A DNA stretch of 64,000 nucleotides from contig JBDNFW010000033.1 in NCBI GenBank assembly GCA_041689615.1, positions 1 to 64,000 of the forward strand, written 5' to 3'. The notes beneath the pieces are model-generated. The model searched no databases, was not told where the DNA came from, and worked only from the letters and a program-made list of their open reading frames with translations. Made by a program: the position numbers and the translations under genes. The DNA is from UBA7359 sp041689615. Its GTDB lineage: Bacteria; Pseudomonadota; Gammaproteobacteria; Eutrophobiales; Eutrophobiaceae. Shown in pieces: positions 41,337-50,478 of the stretch (positions are counted from its first letter, which is position 1; the number at the start of each line of letters is the position of its first letter).

Positions 41337-42497
41337 ATGTCGATGCTAGAAACGACTAAAACTTTCATTCCACAAAATCCTCATGCAGCGATACATACGG
41401 TTGCGAATATTTGGGAAAAATTTGTTGGTACTGGTGAGTTAAACGATACTCGTCTTCGTCCCGTTATCGCTGATCGATGGCTACGATGTCGTGACTTGGG
41501 TATCAACCCACTAAATAGTCGTGCTCAATCTGTCATTTCCAATGAAGAAATTGAAGATAGACTGCATTCTGAAAATTTGGGCATTTCTGGTAAGAATATT
41601 CTGGATAGAATGTCTGATACGGTAAAAGATACAGGACACGTTATTGTTCTGGCAGACAAATCAGGAAGAATTATTTATTCAGTCGGACATCAACAGGTTC
41701 AGGATCGTCTGGATAAAATTAACTTTAGACCGGGTAGCGAATGGAGTGAAGATATTGTTGGTCCAAACGGCGTTGGTACACCACTTACATTAGGTCAACC
41801 TGAACTCGTGCTAGGCTCAGAACATTTTTGTCAGGGTTGGCAACCCTGGGTTTGCTACGGTGCTCCCATACATAACCCAAGTAATCGTTCCGTACTTGGC
41901 TGTATCGATATTACCGGCCCTGCAGATAAAGTGTGTATTGAAGCAATGGCATTAGCAATATCGATAACCCAGTCTATTGAATCAGACTTATCAGTCACTC
42001 AACTTAAAAGACGAGAGAAATTACGCCAGGGATATCGTAATTTTCAAGTGAAATGGCCAAACAACGCATCACTTGCAATAGATGAATTTGGATACGTTAT
42101 AGACATCAACGCTCAAGCTTACTCATTTTTAAATAATTCAGGACATATGTTAAATCAGCCTGTTGATTCCTTTTTCCCTGAACTTTCAGCGACGATTCAA
42201 GAATGTCTTAATGATGGATTGGAAAAAGAATGTGAGATGGAAATAAAGCAAGTATTCTCTGATCATGTACGCTTACTTGTAAAACCTTTTAAAATAAAAA
42301 GACAGACCATGGGCTGCTTTATAATGATATTAGATAAGAATAGTCACCATCATGCCTCTACCAGCCTTCAATCAAATGAAGATGAAATAATAAGAAGAGC
42401 TTTGAAACAAACAGAAGGAAATATCAGTAAAGCCGCCAGAATTTTGAATATTGACCGCACAACAATATATCGCCGACGTAAAAATTGGCAGCAATAA
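41337..42497 (+). CDS. AcoR-like transcription regulator lacking the AAA+ domain
   Basis: 386 residues. The N-terminal ~210 match the GAF-like sensor region of AcoR-family activators (RPVIADRWLRCRDLGINPL, VIVLADKSGRIIYSVG, NFRPGSEWSEDIVGPNGVGTPL, CQGWQPWVCYGAPIHNPSNRSVLGCIDITG). A PAS-like segment follows (about 235-335). The C-terminal Fis-type HTH is EIIRRALKQTEGNISKAARILNIDRTTIYRRRKNW. The central sigma-54-contacting AAA+ domain (GAFTGA) is absent, so it should act as a repressor or sigma-70 activator. Transcribed away from the AOR operon, it is its likely regulator. Confidence 0.87.
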   Translation: MSMLETTKTFIPQNPHAAIHTVANIWEKFVGTGELNDTRLRPVIADRWLRCRDLGINPLNSRAQSVISNEEIEDRLHSENLGISGKNILDRMSDTVKDTGHVIVLADKSGRIIYSVGHQQVQDRLDKINFRPGSEWSEDIVGPNGVGTPLTLGQPELVLGSEHFCQGWQPWVCYGAPIHNPSNRSVLGCIDITGPADKVCIEAMALAISITQSIESDLSVTQLKRREKLRQGYRNFQVKWPNNASLAIDEFGYVIDINAQAYSFLNNSGHMLNQPVDSFFPELSATIQECLNDGLEKECEMEIKQVFSDHVRLLVKPFKIKRQTMGCFIMILDKNSHHHASTSLQSNEDEIIRRALKQTEGNISKAARILNIDRTTIYRRRKNWQQ

Positions 42498-42520
42498 CGA
42501 TTAAACCCTGACTCATTTTA

Positions 42521-42548
42521 AAAACAGGCATTTTTCCTATCCTGTTTT
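42521..42548 (+). terminator. Possible terminator of the AcoR-like gene
   Basis: AAAACAGG (42521-42528) pairs with CCTGTTTT (42541-42548) around a 12-nt loop, 24 bp after the stop. The stem is 8 bp and the trailing strand is T-rich but only TTTT long. It could act in both directions. Confidence 0.55.
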
Positions 42549-42692
42549 GATTGAATTTATTTTATATTCTATTGTCTTATTAATTACTTCAGCGGGTAAT
42601 TCCCAAACTTATGAATTTTAAGTATTTCTTTCAGAAATCCATATTTATTACTTATATCATGTCTATTCACTTGAAAAATATCGGGAAACACT

Positions 42693-43508
42693 ATGTTAAA
42701 AAAAACCATTAATACAATTTTGTATAGCCTGATTGCGATACTTTCACTATCCGAAGTAGTTTTTGCTGAAATAATCGAAGTCAATTTCGCCTATGTCGGA
42801 GAAGTAGAGCACCCTGCACTGCTTGGCGCTAAACAAGGTTTGGAAGAATCAAATTTACAAGGTCAGTTTCTAAATCAAAAATATAATCTTGATGTTGTTT
42901 CAGCAAACGATATTTCGTCGCATGCTTTTTCTAAATATATCGCTATATTAACAGCCGTTGATACCGACACTTTTAAAACCTTAACTACAAAGTTACCCGA
43001 CACACCTATCTTTAATCTTTCTCTTAACGACGACGATCTCAGAACAGCATGTATCAAGAATGCTTTGCATATTATCCCAAGTACCAGTATGACAGCAGAT
43101 GCTTTAGCACAATGGAATCAAAAAAGTCCTGATTCAAAAGCAAGTGCTCAAGCATGGCATCCTGATTTTGTGAAATTTGCTGCTCGTGATTTGAATAAAC
43201 GCTTTATGAAAAATCAAGAGATGGCAATGGATGATTATTCATGGGCAGGCTGGGCTGCTGTAAAAATGACTTCAGACACTGTTGCAAGAACACAAATAAC
43301 TGATCCAGCAAAGATGTTAAATTATCTTAAAACCGAACTTGCTTTTGATGGTCAAAAAGGAGACACCATGAATTTCAGAGAAACTGGACAATTACGCCAA
43401 CTAATATTGTTAGTTGAAGACAACAATATTGTTGCCGAAGCGCCGGTTCGTGGTATTGCGAAACCACCTACCTTGGATAGTCTTGGAACATTGCACTGTG
43501 AAAAATGA
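42693..43508 (+). CDS. ABC-type substrate-binding protein of PQQ-alcohol dehydrogenase systems
   Basis: 271 residues with a signal peptide (cleavage after VVFA). The mature part has the layout of the small periplasmic ABC-binding family associated with PQQ-dependent alcohol dehydrogenases (EVNFAYVGEVEHPALLGAKQGLEESN...; YSWAGWAAVKMTSDTVART; LAFDGQKGDTMNFRETGQLRQLILL). Genes for the permease, ATPase and dehydrogenase usually lie near it but are not in this window. The ligand is unknown. It is followed after 41 bp by the YVTN propeller gene. Confidence 0.82.
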   Translation: MLKKTINTILYSLIAILSLSEVVFAEIIEVNFAYVGEVEHPALLGAKQGLEESNLQGQFLNQKYNLDVVSANDISSHAFSKYIAILTAVDTDTFKTLTTKLPDTPIFNLSLNDDDLRTACIKNALHIIPSTSMTADALAQWNQKSPDSKASAQAWHPDFVKFAARDLNKRFMKNQEMAMDDYSWAGWAAVKMTSDTVARTQITDPAKMLNYLKTELAFDGQKGDTMNFRETGQLRQLILLVEDNNIVAEAPVRGIAKPPTLDSLGTLHCEK

Positions 43509-43549
43509 CTAATAAATAAATGAATTCAAACATATCAGGAGTTATACAG

Positions 43550-44506
43550 ATGAAAACACAACATTGGCTATCATTGTTACTATCGGTTTTTATAACGATG
43601 AGCGTAAATGCTGCACCAACAGGGCGAATTTTTATTACAAATGAAAGAGGCAATTCCGTTTCTGTCATTAATGGTTCAACGCTTGAAGTCGAAGCAACTA
43701 TTGAAATTGGCGAACGTCCTCGAGGCATCGGTCTTTCACCTGATGGCAGTGAACTCTATGTTGCAGTAAGCGAAGAAAATAAAATCAAGGTGGTTGATCC
43801 TGTATCGTTAAAAATTATTCGAGAATTTGAAGCGGGCTCTGATCCTGAAACATTTGCTGTTCATCCTAACGGTAATATTTATATTTCAAATGAAGATGAA
43901 GCAAAAGCATCTGTCATCGATCCAAAAACAGGCAATTTAATTACTGAAATTAAAGTAGGATTGGAACCGGAAGGTGTTGCAATTTCTCCTGATGGCAAGC
44001 GTGTTATCGTCACCAGTGAATCAACCAACATGCTGCATGTCATTAAAGCACCTGAAAATGTTATAGAAAATAATATCCTTGTCGGCTCTCGACCTCGCGC
44101 TGCAACGTTTACCCAAAAAGGTGATATTGCCTATGCGACAGCGGAGATTAGTGGCGAGGTTATTAAGGTAGATATGAATAGTGGCAAAATCATTAAAACC
44201 GGTAGTACTGGTGATAGTGAATCAAAACCGAAAGATGTTGTTTTAAGTAAAGATGAAAAAGTGGTTTATGTAGCTGGTGGTCGCGCAAACAAAGTCATTG
44301 TTATGGATGCGGACACACTTGAGATTATTAAAGGCATTCCTGTCGGCAAACGTGTCTGGGGATTAGCAATAAGCAAAGACGGCAAACATGTTTTCAGTAC
44401 GGATGGTGTAAGCAATACAGTTTCAGTTATAGACACCGGTAAAAACGAAGTAATAAAAACAATTGAAGTCGGTGAATTTCCTTGGGGTGTAGTTATTAAC
44501 GACTAA
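43550..44506 (+). CDS. YVTN-type beta-propeller of PQQ-alcohol dehydrogenase systems
   Basis: About 318 residues with a signal peptide (MKTQHWLSLLLSVFITMSVNA) followed by six to seven YVTN-like repeats, e.g. GRIFITNERGNSVSVIN, SPDGSELYVAVSEENKIKVVD, HPNGNIYISNEDEAKASVID and SKDGKHVFSTDGVSNTVSVID. Periplasmic. Such propellers accompany the PQQ-dependent alcohol oxidation machinery. Start at 43550 was chosen over 43520 because it has a Shine-Dalgarno (CAGGAG) and gives a clean signal peptide. Confidence 0.85.
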   Translation: MKTQHWLSLLLSVFITMSVNAAPTGRIFITNERGNSVSVINGSTLEVEATIEIGERPRGIGLSPDGSELYVAVSEENKIKVVDPVSLKIIREFEAGSDPETFAVHPNGNIYISNEDEAKASVIDPKTGNLITEIKVGLEPEGVAISPDGKRVIVTSESTNMLHVIKAPENVIENNILVGSRPRAATFTQKGDIAYATAEISGEVIKVDMNSGKIIKTGSTGDSESKPKDVVLSKDEKVVYVAGGRANKVIVMDADTLEIIKGIPVGKRVWGLAISKDGKHVFSTDGVSNTVSVIDTGKNEVIKTIEVGEFPWGVVIND

Positions 44507-44535
44507 TATACGAAAACATCAAACATCAAACAGCA

Positions 44536-44564
44536 AAAGGTGCTGTTATAAAAACAGCGCCTTT
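44536..44564. terminator. Bidirectional terminator between converging genes
   Basis: AAAGGTGCTGTT-ATAAA-AACAGCGCCTTT is a 12-bp stem with one G-U pair and a 5-nt loop. It sits between the propeller gene (plus) and the response-regulator gene (minus), whose stop lies at its right edge. Confidence 0.85.
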
Positions 44565-45204
44565 ATGCTTGAATAATATTATATCTAATAGCTATCCTCG
44601 CAATATCAGCGACAGTAGCAACATCAAGTTTATTCTTTATTTGCGTACTGTAATTAGCAACAGTTTTATAACTAAGTGAAAGTCGCTTTGCAATCTCGCT
44701 GGTATTTAAACCTTCTGCCAACATACAAAAAATTTCAAATTCACGAGTAGAAAAATCAGACAATGGCGAGTCCTTTCCTCTGGATTTTTCAATGGCAAGT
44801 CTTTGTGCAAGTTCAGGATCAATATACTTCTCTCCTCTTGAAAGCCGTTTTATCGCATCAACAAGTAACTGAGGGGCAGTGCTTTTAGTAATGTAACCAC
44901 TGGCTCCTGCTTGCAAGGATTGTTCAACAAAAATTATTTCTTCATGCATACTAAACACAAGAATTTGTGTTTTATTGTCGTGTGCATGAATACGCTTAAT
45001 CGCTTCTATCCCGCCTATACCGGGCAAAGAGAGATCCATGACGATCACATCGATCTCATTAATATCATGTAATCGACACGCTTCCTCGCCACTATTCGCC
45101 TCAGCGACAACCTCAATTTCCGGAGAGTTTTTTAATAACATTTGATAACCGGCACGAACAACAGCATGATCATCAACCAACATAACTTTTATCTTATCGC
45201 TCAT
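44563..45204 (-). CDS. NarL/FixJ-type response regulator
   Basis: 213 residues: a receiver domain (VMLVDDHAVVRAGY, phospho-acceptor Asp57, VFSMHEE, KSTAPQ) and a LuxR-type HTH (LSDFSTREFEIFCMLAEGLNTSEIAKRLSLSYKTVANYSTQIKNKL). It is co-transcribed with the sensor kinase gene 10 bp upstream. The neighbourhood suggests control of PQQ-dependent alcohol oxidation, as for ErbR/AgmR-type regulators. That is inferred from position. Confidence 0.92.
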   Translation of the reverse strand: MSDKIKVMLVDDHAVVRAGYQMLLKNSPEIEVVAEANSGEEACRLHDINEIDVIVMDLSLPGIGGIEAIKRIHAHDNKTQILVFSMHEEIIFVEQSLQAGASGYITKSTAPQLLVDAIKRLSRGEKYIDPELAQRLAIEKSRGKDSPLSDFSTREFEIFCMLAEGLNTSEIAKRLSLSYKTVANYSTQIKNKLDVATVADIARIAIRYNIIQA

Positions 45205-45214
45205 AAATTAATCC

Positions 45215-46552
45215 TTAAATAATTACGGGAACAATTATTTCTATTTTTATTCCTTTAGCAGTTTCACTTGTAAGTTCAAATGTTCCGCCATTCATTTCAA
45301 TACGTTCTTTCATACCAGGCAGGCCCAAACCTGACATTGTTTTATTTTCATCTAATCCAACGCCATCATCTTCGATAGTTAAGTTAATTTTCTCTTCTCC
45401 ATCAGCTATAAACTTATTCATTGATATTGAAACTTGACTGGCATGTGAATGTTTTAGCGCATTCGTTAAACTTTCCTGAATAATTCTAAATAAACTGATG
45501 TTTAATGATTCTGATAAGTCAGAAGGAATATCAGAGAATGAAAAATGGCAAAAAATATCATCTTGTCGGCTATTCCAGTCGTCAATCATATTTTGTAAAG
45601 CTTTAATCAACCCAAGTTCATCAAGTACTGAAGGACGTAATCTATGCATCATATTTTTTGCCACTTGATAAATATGATCGGAGTACTGAACAATTGTTTT
45701 CACACTTGAATCTATATGCTCTTTGTCAGGCGCTTCTCTATTCGATATCGCAACTGCAACCGCTTTTATAGCTGCAATGGTTTGCCCAAGTTCGTCATGT
45801 AATTCTTGAGCAAGATGCCGCCGTTCTTCTTCCTGAATTTCGAGAGAACGTTGCGTTAACAATTTATTTTTTGCTTTACTCTCCAGCAATACTTTTGCCA
45901 TATGATTAAACTGCTGGGATATTCGATCAAGTTCAGGCAAACGAAAATGCGGCAACTCTAATTGATAATGTCCTTTTTCAATTCCGGACAACCCTTCCAG
46001 AATAGTATCGATAGGAGCCAGATATTTTCCTATCACAATATAGAGCAATAAATTTGCAAGAATGATAAAAACAAATAACAAAATTAGTATGCCACGAACT
46101 TCAGACCATGTTTCATCAATTTCATCAGATGGATCTGCTCGAATAATAACTCCCGTTGGTGCGACCATAGGATTATAAAACCATTGACGTATTTCCGTTG
46201 GTGGTGGCTGAACAAGTCGAACGAACCAGTCTGGCGCATTCGTATTACTTAATACATTAAACTCTTTGTTTGGCATTAATGTCGTTGTAGGGTTATGTAT
46301 ATCAATATACAAATGCCGGGTTTGATCAAGTTCAGACAAATTTTGTAATATTTTTAACTGCTTACTATCATTCTCTTCTGATGATTCAGAACTTAACGCT
46401 ATCTGAATTAATTTAAGAGCAAGGTGAGCTGTAGATTGAACTTCATATTGTACTGATTTTCGCGCATTTGAAATAATGTAGAAACTACTGCACGCGAATA
46501 AAGTGATAAATAGCAAGGTGATCAGAAAATTTAACCTGACTCTAAGACTCAT
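45215..46552 (-). CDS. NarX-like sensor histidine kinase
   Basis: 445 residues: an N-terminal transmembrane helix, a periplasmic loop of about 120 residues, a second transmembrane helix (about 153-174), HAMP (APIDTILEGLSGIEKGHY), a HisKA_3 domain (RRHLAQELHDELGQTIAAIKA, phospho-acceptor His252) and an HATPase domain (ESLTNALKHSHASQVSI, DDGVGLDE, GLGLPGMKERIEMNGG). It should sense a periplasmic signal and phosphorylate the regulator encoded next to it. The start overlaps nothing and precedes a 175-bp spacer. Confidence 0.93.
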   Translation of the reverse strand: MSLRVRLNFLITLLFITLFACSSFYIISNARKSVQYEVQSTAHLALKLIQIALSSESSEENDSKQLKILQNLSELDQTRHLYIDIHNPTTTLMPNKEFNVLSNTNAPDWFVRLVQPPPTEIRQWFYNPMVAPTGVIIRADPSDEIDETWSEVRGILILLFVFIILANLLLYIVIGKYLAPIDTILEGLSGIEKGHYQLELPHFRLPELDRISQQFNHMAKVLLESKAKNKLLTQRSLEIQEEERRHLAQELHDELGQTIAAIKAVAVAISNREAPDKEHIDSSVKTIVQYSDHIYQVAKNMMHRLRPSVLDELGLIKALQNMIDDWNSRQDDIFCHFSFSDIPSDLSESLNISLFRIIQESLTNALKHSHASQVSISMNKFIADGEEKINLTIEDDGVGLDENKTMSGLGLPGMKERIEMNGGTFELTSETAKGIKIEIIVPVII

Positions 46553-46727
46553 TAACTATTTCACCTATGATTAAAGAATTTAGCCGTAAAGCCGATTAAT
46601 TGCTGTAGCGAATAAAATTGTATATTAATAACGATATTACTAGTTTTGTGTATTAATATTGCATATTAATTTACAATACGACTATCAATTATTCAGTAAC
46701 TATATAATAAATTAGGAAAAATTCCTT

Positions 46728-47498
46728 ATGGATAAGCCTACTAAATCCTGTTTTTCAGCACTTATTCTTAGCTTGGTGCTAGCCAACGTCTCGGCCGCAG
46801 AAACTGCACCTCTAAAATCAGCAGTTGAAACCAAATTGGAAGCGCAAAAAGATCTCATTAGTTCACAGAAAAAAGTCGATTCTTTGGTAGATAAAACAAA
46901 AGATTCTGCTCAGGAATATCGTGATGCGCTGCGTAAATCCGATAGCCTCGACACTTACAACAAACAATTAGCGAAGCTAATAAAACAGCAAAAAGTCGAT
47001 CTAGCGTCTATTCAACGCCAACTTGATAATGTTGAAGAAACACAACGTAACATTGTGCCACTAATGCTCAAGATGATTGATACACTTGATAAATTTGTCA
47101 GTCTTGATTTGCCCTTTCTTCGAGAAGAAAGACAACAACGTATCTCTTTTTTAAAACAAATCATGGATCGCCCCGATGTAACACTGCCCGATAAATATCG
47201 TCGTATAATGGAAGCCTATCAAATTGAAATGGAATACGGCCGCACAATAGAAACCTATACCGACACCGTCAAAATGGATGGTCAGGAATACACCGTTGAT
47301 ATCTTACGTGTAGGCCGACTTCTGATAACGTTTCAAACTCTGGATGGTGCGCAGAGTGGTTTATGGGACAAAGAAGCCAAATCGTGGCAAAAACTTTCTT
47401 CTGAATACAATCGTTCTATTCATCAAGGCTTACAAATAGCAAAAAAACAGGCGCCGCCTGAGCTAATTAAATTGCCTGTCAACGTGGCAGGGAAATGA
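46728..47498 (+). CDS. DUF3450 periplasmic protein of the TonB2-like operon
   Basis: 256 residues with a signal peptide (MDKPTKSCFSALILSLVLANVSAAET) and a long coiled-coil (about 30-120; KQQKVDLASIQRQLDNVEETQRNI). The DUF3450 core follows (FLREERQQRISFLKQIMDRPDVTLPDKYRRIMEAYQIEMEYGRTIETYTDTV). In Vibrio-type TonB2 clusters a DUF3450 gene stands just before ttpC-exbB-exbD-tonB. It overlaps the next gene by 4 bp. Confidence 0.9.
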   Translation: MDKPTKSCFSALILSLVLANVSAAETAPLKSAVETKLEAQKDLISSQKKVDSLVDKTKDSAQEYRDALRKSDSLDTYNKQLAKLIKQQKVDLASIQRQLDNVEETQRNIVPLMLKMIDTLDKFVSLDLPFLREERQQRISFLKQIMDRPDVTLPDKYRRIMEAYQIEMEYGRTIETYTDTVKMDGQEYTVDILRVGRLLITFQTLDGAQSGLWDKEAKSWQKLSSEYNRSIHQGLQIAKKQAPPELIKLPVNVAGK

Positions 47499-48847
47499 TC
47501 ATGAATAAAACCATCATATTAAGCCTGCTTTTATTTTTTACACCATCATTTGCAGCAGAACCGAATAGCTTGCAAGAATTATTAGAGCAAGTAAAAGCAG
47601 ATCGTGTGCAGGAAAAACAAGAACTGGAAAAGCGAGAACTTAAATTTAAAAATGCACATAACAAGCAAAAACAACTACTGAGTGCTGCTTTAAAAAAACT
47701 CGAAGACAATGAAAAACGTAGTGAAACGCTAAGAAAGAACTACGAAACTTATGATCAAACTATCTCCCGTCAAAATATCATTTTAAAAGAAAAGATGGGG
47801 GCGCTGGGAGAACTGGATGGCATTGTTAAACAAATTGCTGGCGACCTTGATAGCATTATCGATTCATCTTTAGTTTCAGCACAAAAACCTGACCGTGACA
47901 AAATTCTGGACGTTCTATCAAGCCGTAAAGAATTGCCTTCACTGGAAGAGTTAGAAGAGCTCTGGATTTTGGCAATGGATGAAATGGTTGAATCAGGCAA
48001 AATTGTCACCTTCCCAGGAAAAATAGTCACTGCTGCGGGAAATGAAATAGAACAGGATGTAACTCGTATTGGTGTGTTTAATGCCGTATCAAAAGGTCAT
48101 TTTCTAAGAAACTTACCTGAAACGGGCAAGTTGATCGAACCGGGCAGACAACCCGGGCAACGTTATCAAAATATGGCTAAAGAACTAGAAAATGCCAGTT
48201 CAGGAATTCATGCTTTTCCCATTGACCCTACAAGCGGAGCCATGTTGGCACTGCTTGTACAAGAACCGACATGGAAGGAACGTATCATACAGGGTGGTTT
48301 TATTGGTTACGTCATCATGTTTCTTGGTTTAGTTGGTGTATTGATTTCATTAGAACGACTCATCGTTTTAGTACTCACAGGTCGCAAAGTTCAAAAACAA
48401 TTAAAAAGTAAAAAACCCGGCGACAATCCACTCGGACGTATTATGCAAGTTTATGAAAATAATCCAGATGTCGGTACGGAAACACTAGGACTAAAACTGG
48501 ACGAAGCCATATTAAAAGAATTGCCAAGAATACAACGAGGATTGGGCGCACTTGCCCTACTCGCAGCCGTTTCACCACTGTTAGGTTTACTCGGAACAGT
48601 AACCGGTATTATTGAAACCTTTCAGTCCATTACTTTACACGGAACCGGCGATCCTCGCGTTATGTCAGGCGGGATATCTCAAGCCTTGGTAACAACAGTA
48701 ATGGGTTTACTCGTCGCTATACCTTTATTGTTATTTCATGGTTTTCTTTCTGCCAAAAGCAATACTTTGATTCAAATTCTAGATGAGAAAAGTACAGCAT
48801 TCGTTGCTTTACTTGCTGAAATTAATCGTATTCGAAACAATGTTTGA
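47495..48847 (+). CDS. TtpC-like MotA/TolQ/ExbB proton channel protein
   Basis: 450 residues: signal peptide, periplasmic coiled-coil domain (about 20-250) and a C-terminal MotA/TolQ/ExbB channel (GGFIGYVIMFLGLVGVLISLERLIVLVL...LLAAVSPLLGLLGTVTGIIETFQ...QALVTTVMGLLVAIPLLLFHGFL). Vibrio TtpC has this same extended build and is needed by the TonB2 complex. The end overlaps the exbB gene by 8 bp. Confidence 0.9.
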   Translation: MIMNKTIILSLLLFFTPSFAAEPNSLQELLEQVKADRVQEKQELEKRELKFKNAHNKQKQLLSAALKKLEDNEKRSETLRKNYETYDQTISRQNIILKEKMGALGELDGIVKQIAGDLDSIIDSSLVSAQKPDRDKILDVLSSRKELPSLEELEELWILAMDEMVESGKIVTFPGKIVTAAGNEIEQDVTRIGVFNAVSKGHFLRNLPETGKLIEPGRQPGQRYQNMAKELENASSGIHAFPIDPTSGAMLALLVQEPTWKERIIQGGFIGYVIMFLGLVGVLISLERLIVLVLTGRKVQKQLKSKKPGDNPLGRIMQVYENNPDVGTETLGLKLDEAILKELPRIQRGLGALALLAAVSPLLGLLGTVTGIIETFQSITLHGTGDPRVMSGGISQALVTTVMGLLVAIPLLLFHGFLSAKSNTLIQILDEKSTAFVALLAEINRIRNNV

Positions 48848-49355
48848 TCAAATTGACATCTTGCGAGATTTTTTTCATAAAGGCGGTCCTGTCTTAACAG
48901 GTGTATTTTGTCTATCCATTTTTTTATGGATACTCATTCTTGAACGATATTATTTTCTATATAAAGTCTATCCAAATCGACTGGATACAATTGTGCAGCA
49001 ATGGCAACGTCGACGCGAACACTCATCATGGTATGCCTTAAAAATACGGGATGGATTTTTAAGTGAAATCTCCATTGCACTGAAACACAACCTGATTCCG
49101 ATACAGGCATTAACCGGAATATTACCTTTATTAGGATTGTTAGGGACCGTAACCGGAATGATTGCCATTTTCGAAGTCTTGAATGTTTTTGGTAACGGTA
49201 ATGCGCGTGGCATGGCCGATGGAATTTCAAGAGCACTGCTTCCTACAACAGCGGGATTAGTTACTTCTATTATTGGTATCTACTTTAGCGCAGATCTGAA
49301 CAAACGCGCCAAAACAAAAGAGTTACATGCAAAAGAATTATTAGCACACAATTAA
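48840..49355 (+). CDS. exbB: ExbB-like proton channel subunit
   Basis: 171 residues from the ATG at 48840 (MFDQIDILRDFF). It has three transmembrane helices and the conserved ILPLLGLLGTVTGMIAIFEVL and SRALLPTTAGLVTSIIG segments of ExbB. It pairs with ExbD to harvest the proton gradient for TonB. The start was placed at the overlap with the preceding gene because upstream codons are translated in the other frame. Confidence 0.92.
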   Translation: MFDQIDILRDFFHKGGPVLTGVFCLSIFLWILILERYYFLYKVYPNRLDTIVQQWQRRREHSSWYALKIRDGFLSEISIALKHNLIPIQALTGILPLLGLLGTVTGMIAIFEVLNVFGNGNARGMADGISRALLPTTAGLVTSIIGIYFSADLNKRAKTKELHAKELLAHN

Positions 49356-49357
49356 TT

Positions 49358-49762
49358 ATGAGACATACACATTCAAAACAGGAAACAGCCGCTGAGAGCG
49401 TTAACATGACGCCGCTAATCGACATGGTTTTTATTTTGTTGATTTTCTTTCTGGTCACAGCTTCATTTACTAAAGAATCAGGAATTGATGTGGATAGACC
49501 TACCGCTCAAACAGCCGTCAGAGAAGAACAAGGCAGCATGATTATCGGCATAAATAAAAATGGCGAAATCTGGATGGAAAATCAAAAAATTGATTTGCGT
49601 GCCGTTCGTGCTCATGTAGAACACAACCATGCACAAAACCCGGAAGGTACTGTAATTATTCTTGCTGATGAAAATTCCAGAACAGGATTAACCGTTGAGG
49701 TGTTAGATCAGGTACGTTTGGCTGGAGTAACTAATGTTTCGATCGCGGCATCTAAAGAATAA
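49358..49762 (+). CDS. exbD: ExbD-like protein
   Basis: 134 residues: short cytoplasmic start, one transmembrane helix with the essential Asp (NMTPLIDMVFILLIFFLVTASF) and a periplasmic domain ending in GVTNVSIAASKE. Partner of the ExbB encoded 2 bp upstream. Confidence 0.93.
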   Translation: MRHTHSKQETAAESVNMTPLIDMVFILLIFFLVTASFTKESGIDVDRPTAQTAVREEQGSMIIGINKNGEIWMENQKIDLRAVRAHVEHNHAQNPEGTVIILADENSRTGLTVEVLDQVRLAGVTNVSIAASKE

Positions 49763-49776
49763 TTAATCTTTACCTA

Positions 49777-50478
49777 TTGCGACTCATGCAATTATCGAAA
49801 TCAAATATTCTTAACGCTTCAAAGACACCAGCTTTAATTCTTATTGCTTTATTTTTTAACGTTGTAATATTTATCCTAATCCAGCAACTTGTTAGTAAAG
49901 AACACGGACTCAATATAAAACTTACTGACGTTAATCTAGTAGAGTTTATTCGCTTTGAACAAAAACCTGAGCCGCCAAAACCTAAACAGGAAATTGAGGA
50001 TATAGAACAACCACCACCAGAAAAGGAACCTCCTCCACCAGACGTACCTGAACCTCAAATTGAAAAAGCACAAACCATGGAAATGGATTTAGCATTGCCG
50101 GAAATAGATATCCCATTATCTTTATCAGGCACACCTTATCTTGGTGATTTCGCAAAAAGCACTAAAAAAGGATCTGCCATAGGCAAACCGACAAAACCTG
50201 TAATTGATACTAATGTTGTTCCAACATTAAGAATACCTCCGGTTTATCCAGCGCGTGCACTACGCAGCGGTATCGAAGGTGTCGTCACTGTCGAATTTAC
50301 AATTGCGATTGATGGCTCTGTCAAAGATCCTGTTATCGTTAAATCTAAACCACCGAAAATTTTTGATAAAGCGGTTCTAAAATCTATTTCCAAATGGAAA
50401 TTCAATCCCGACATGGTGAATGGTAAACCCGTTGAGAAACGTGCACGACAAGATGTGACATTTAAACTGGAACGATGA
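49777..50478 (+). CDS. tonB: TonB energy transducer
   Basis: 233 residues: N-terminal transmembrane helix (LILIALFFNVVIFILIQQL), a Pro-Glu/Pro-Lys-rich rigid spacer (about 65-100) and the TonB C-terminal domain (RIPPVYPARALRSGIEGVVTVEFTIAIDGSVKDPVIV...AVLKSISKWKFNPDMVNGKPV). It transmits energy to outer-membrane receptors. No TonB-dependent receptor is encoded in this window. It overlaps the TPR gene by 4 bp. Confidence 0.94.
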   Translation: MRLMQLSKSNILNASKTPALILIALFFNVVIFILIQQLVSKEHGLNIKLTDVNLVEFIRFEQKPEPPKPKQEIEDIEQPPPEKEPPPPDVPEPQIEKAQTMEMDLALPEIDIPLSLSGTPYLGDFAKSTKKGSAIGKPTKPVIDTNVVPTLRIPPVYPARALRSGIEGVVTVEFTIAIDGSVKDPVIVKSKPPKIFDKAVLKSISKWKFNPDMVNGKPVEKRARQDVTFKLER

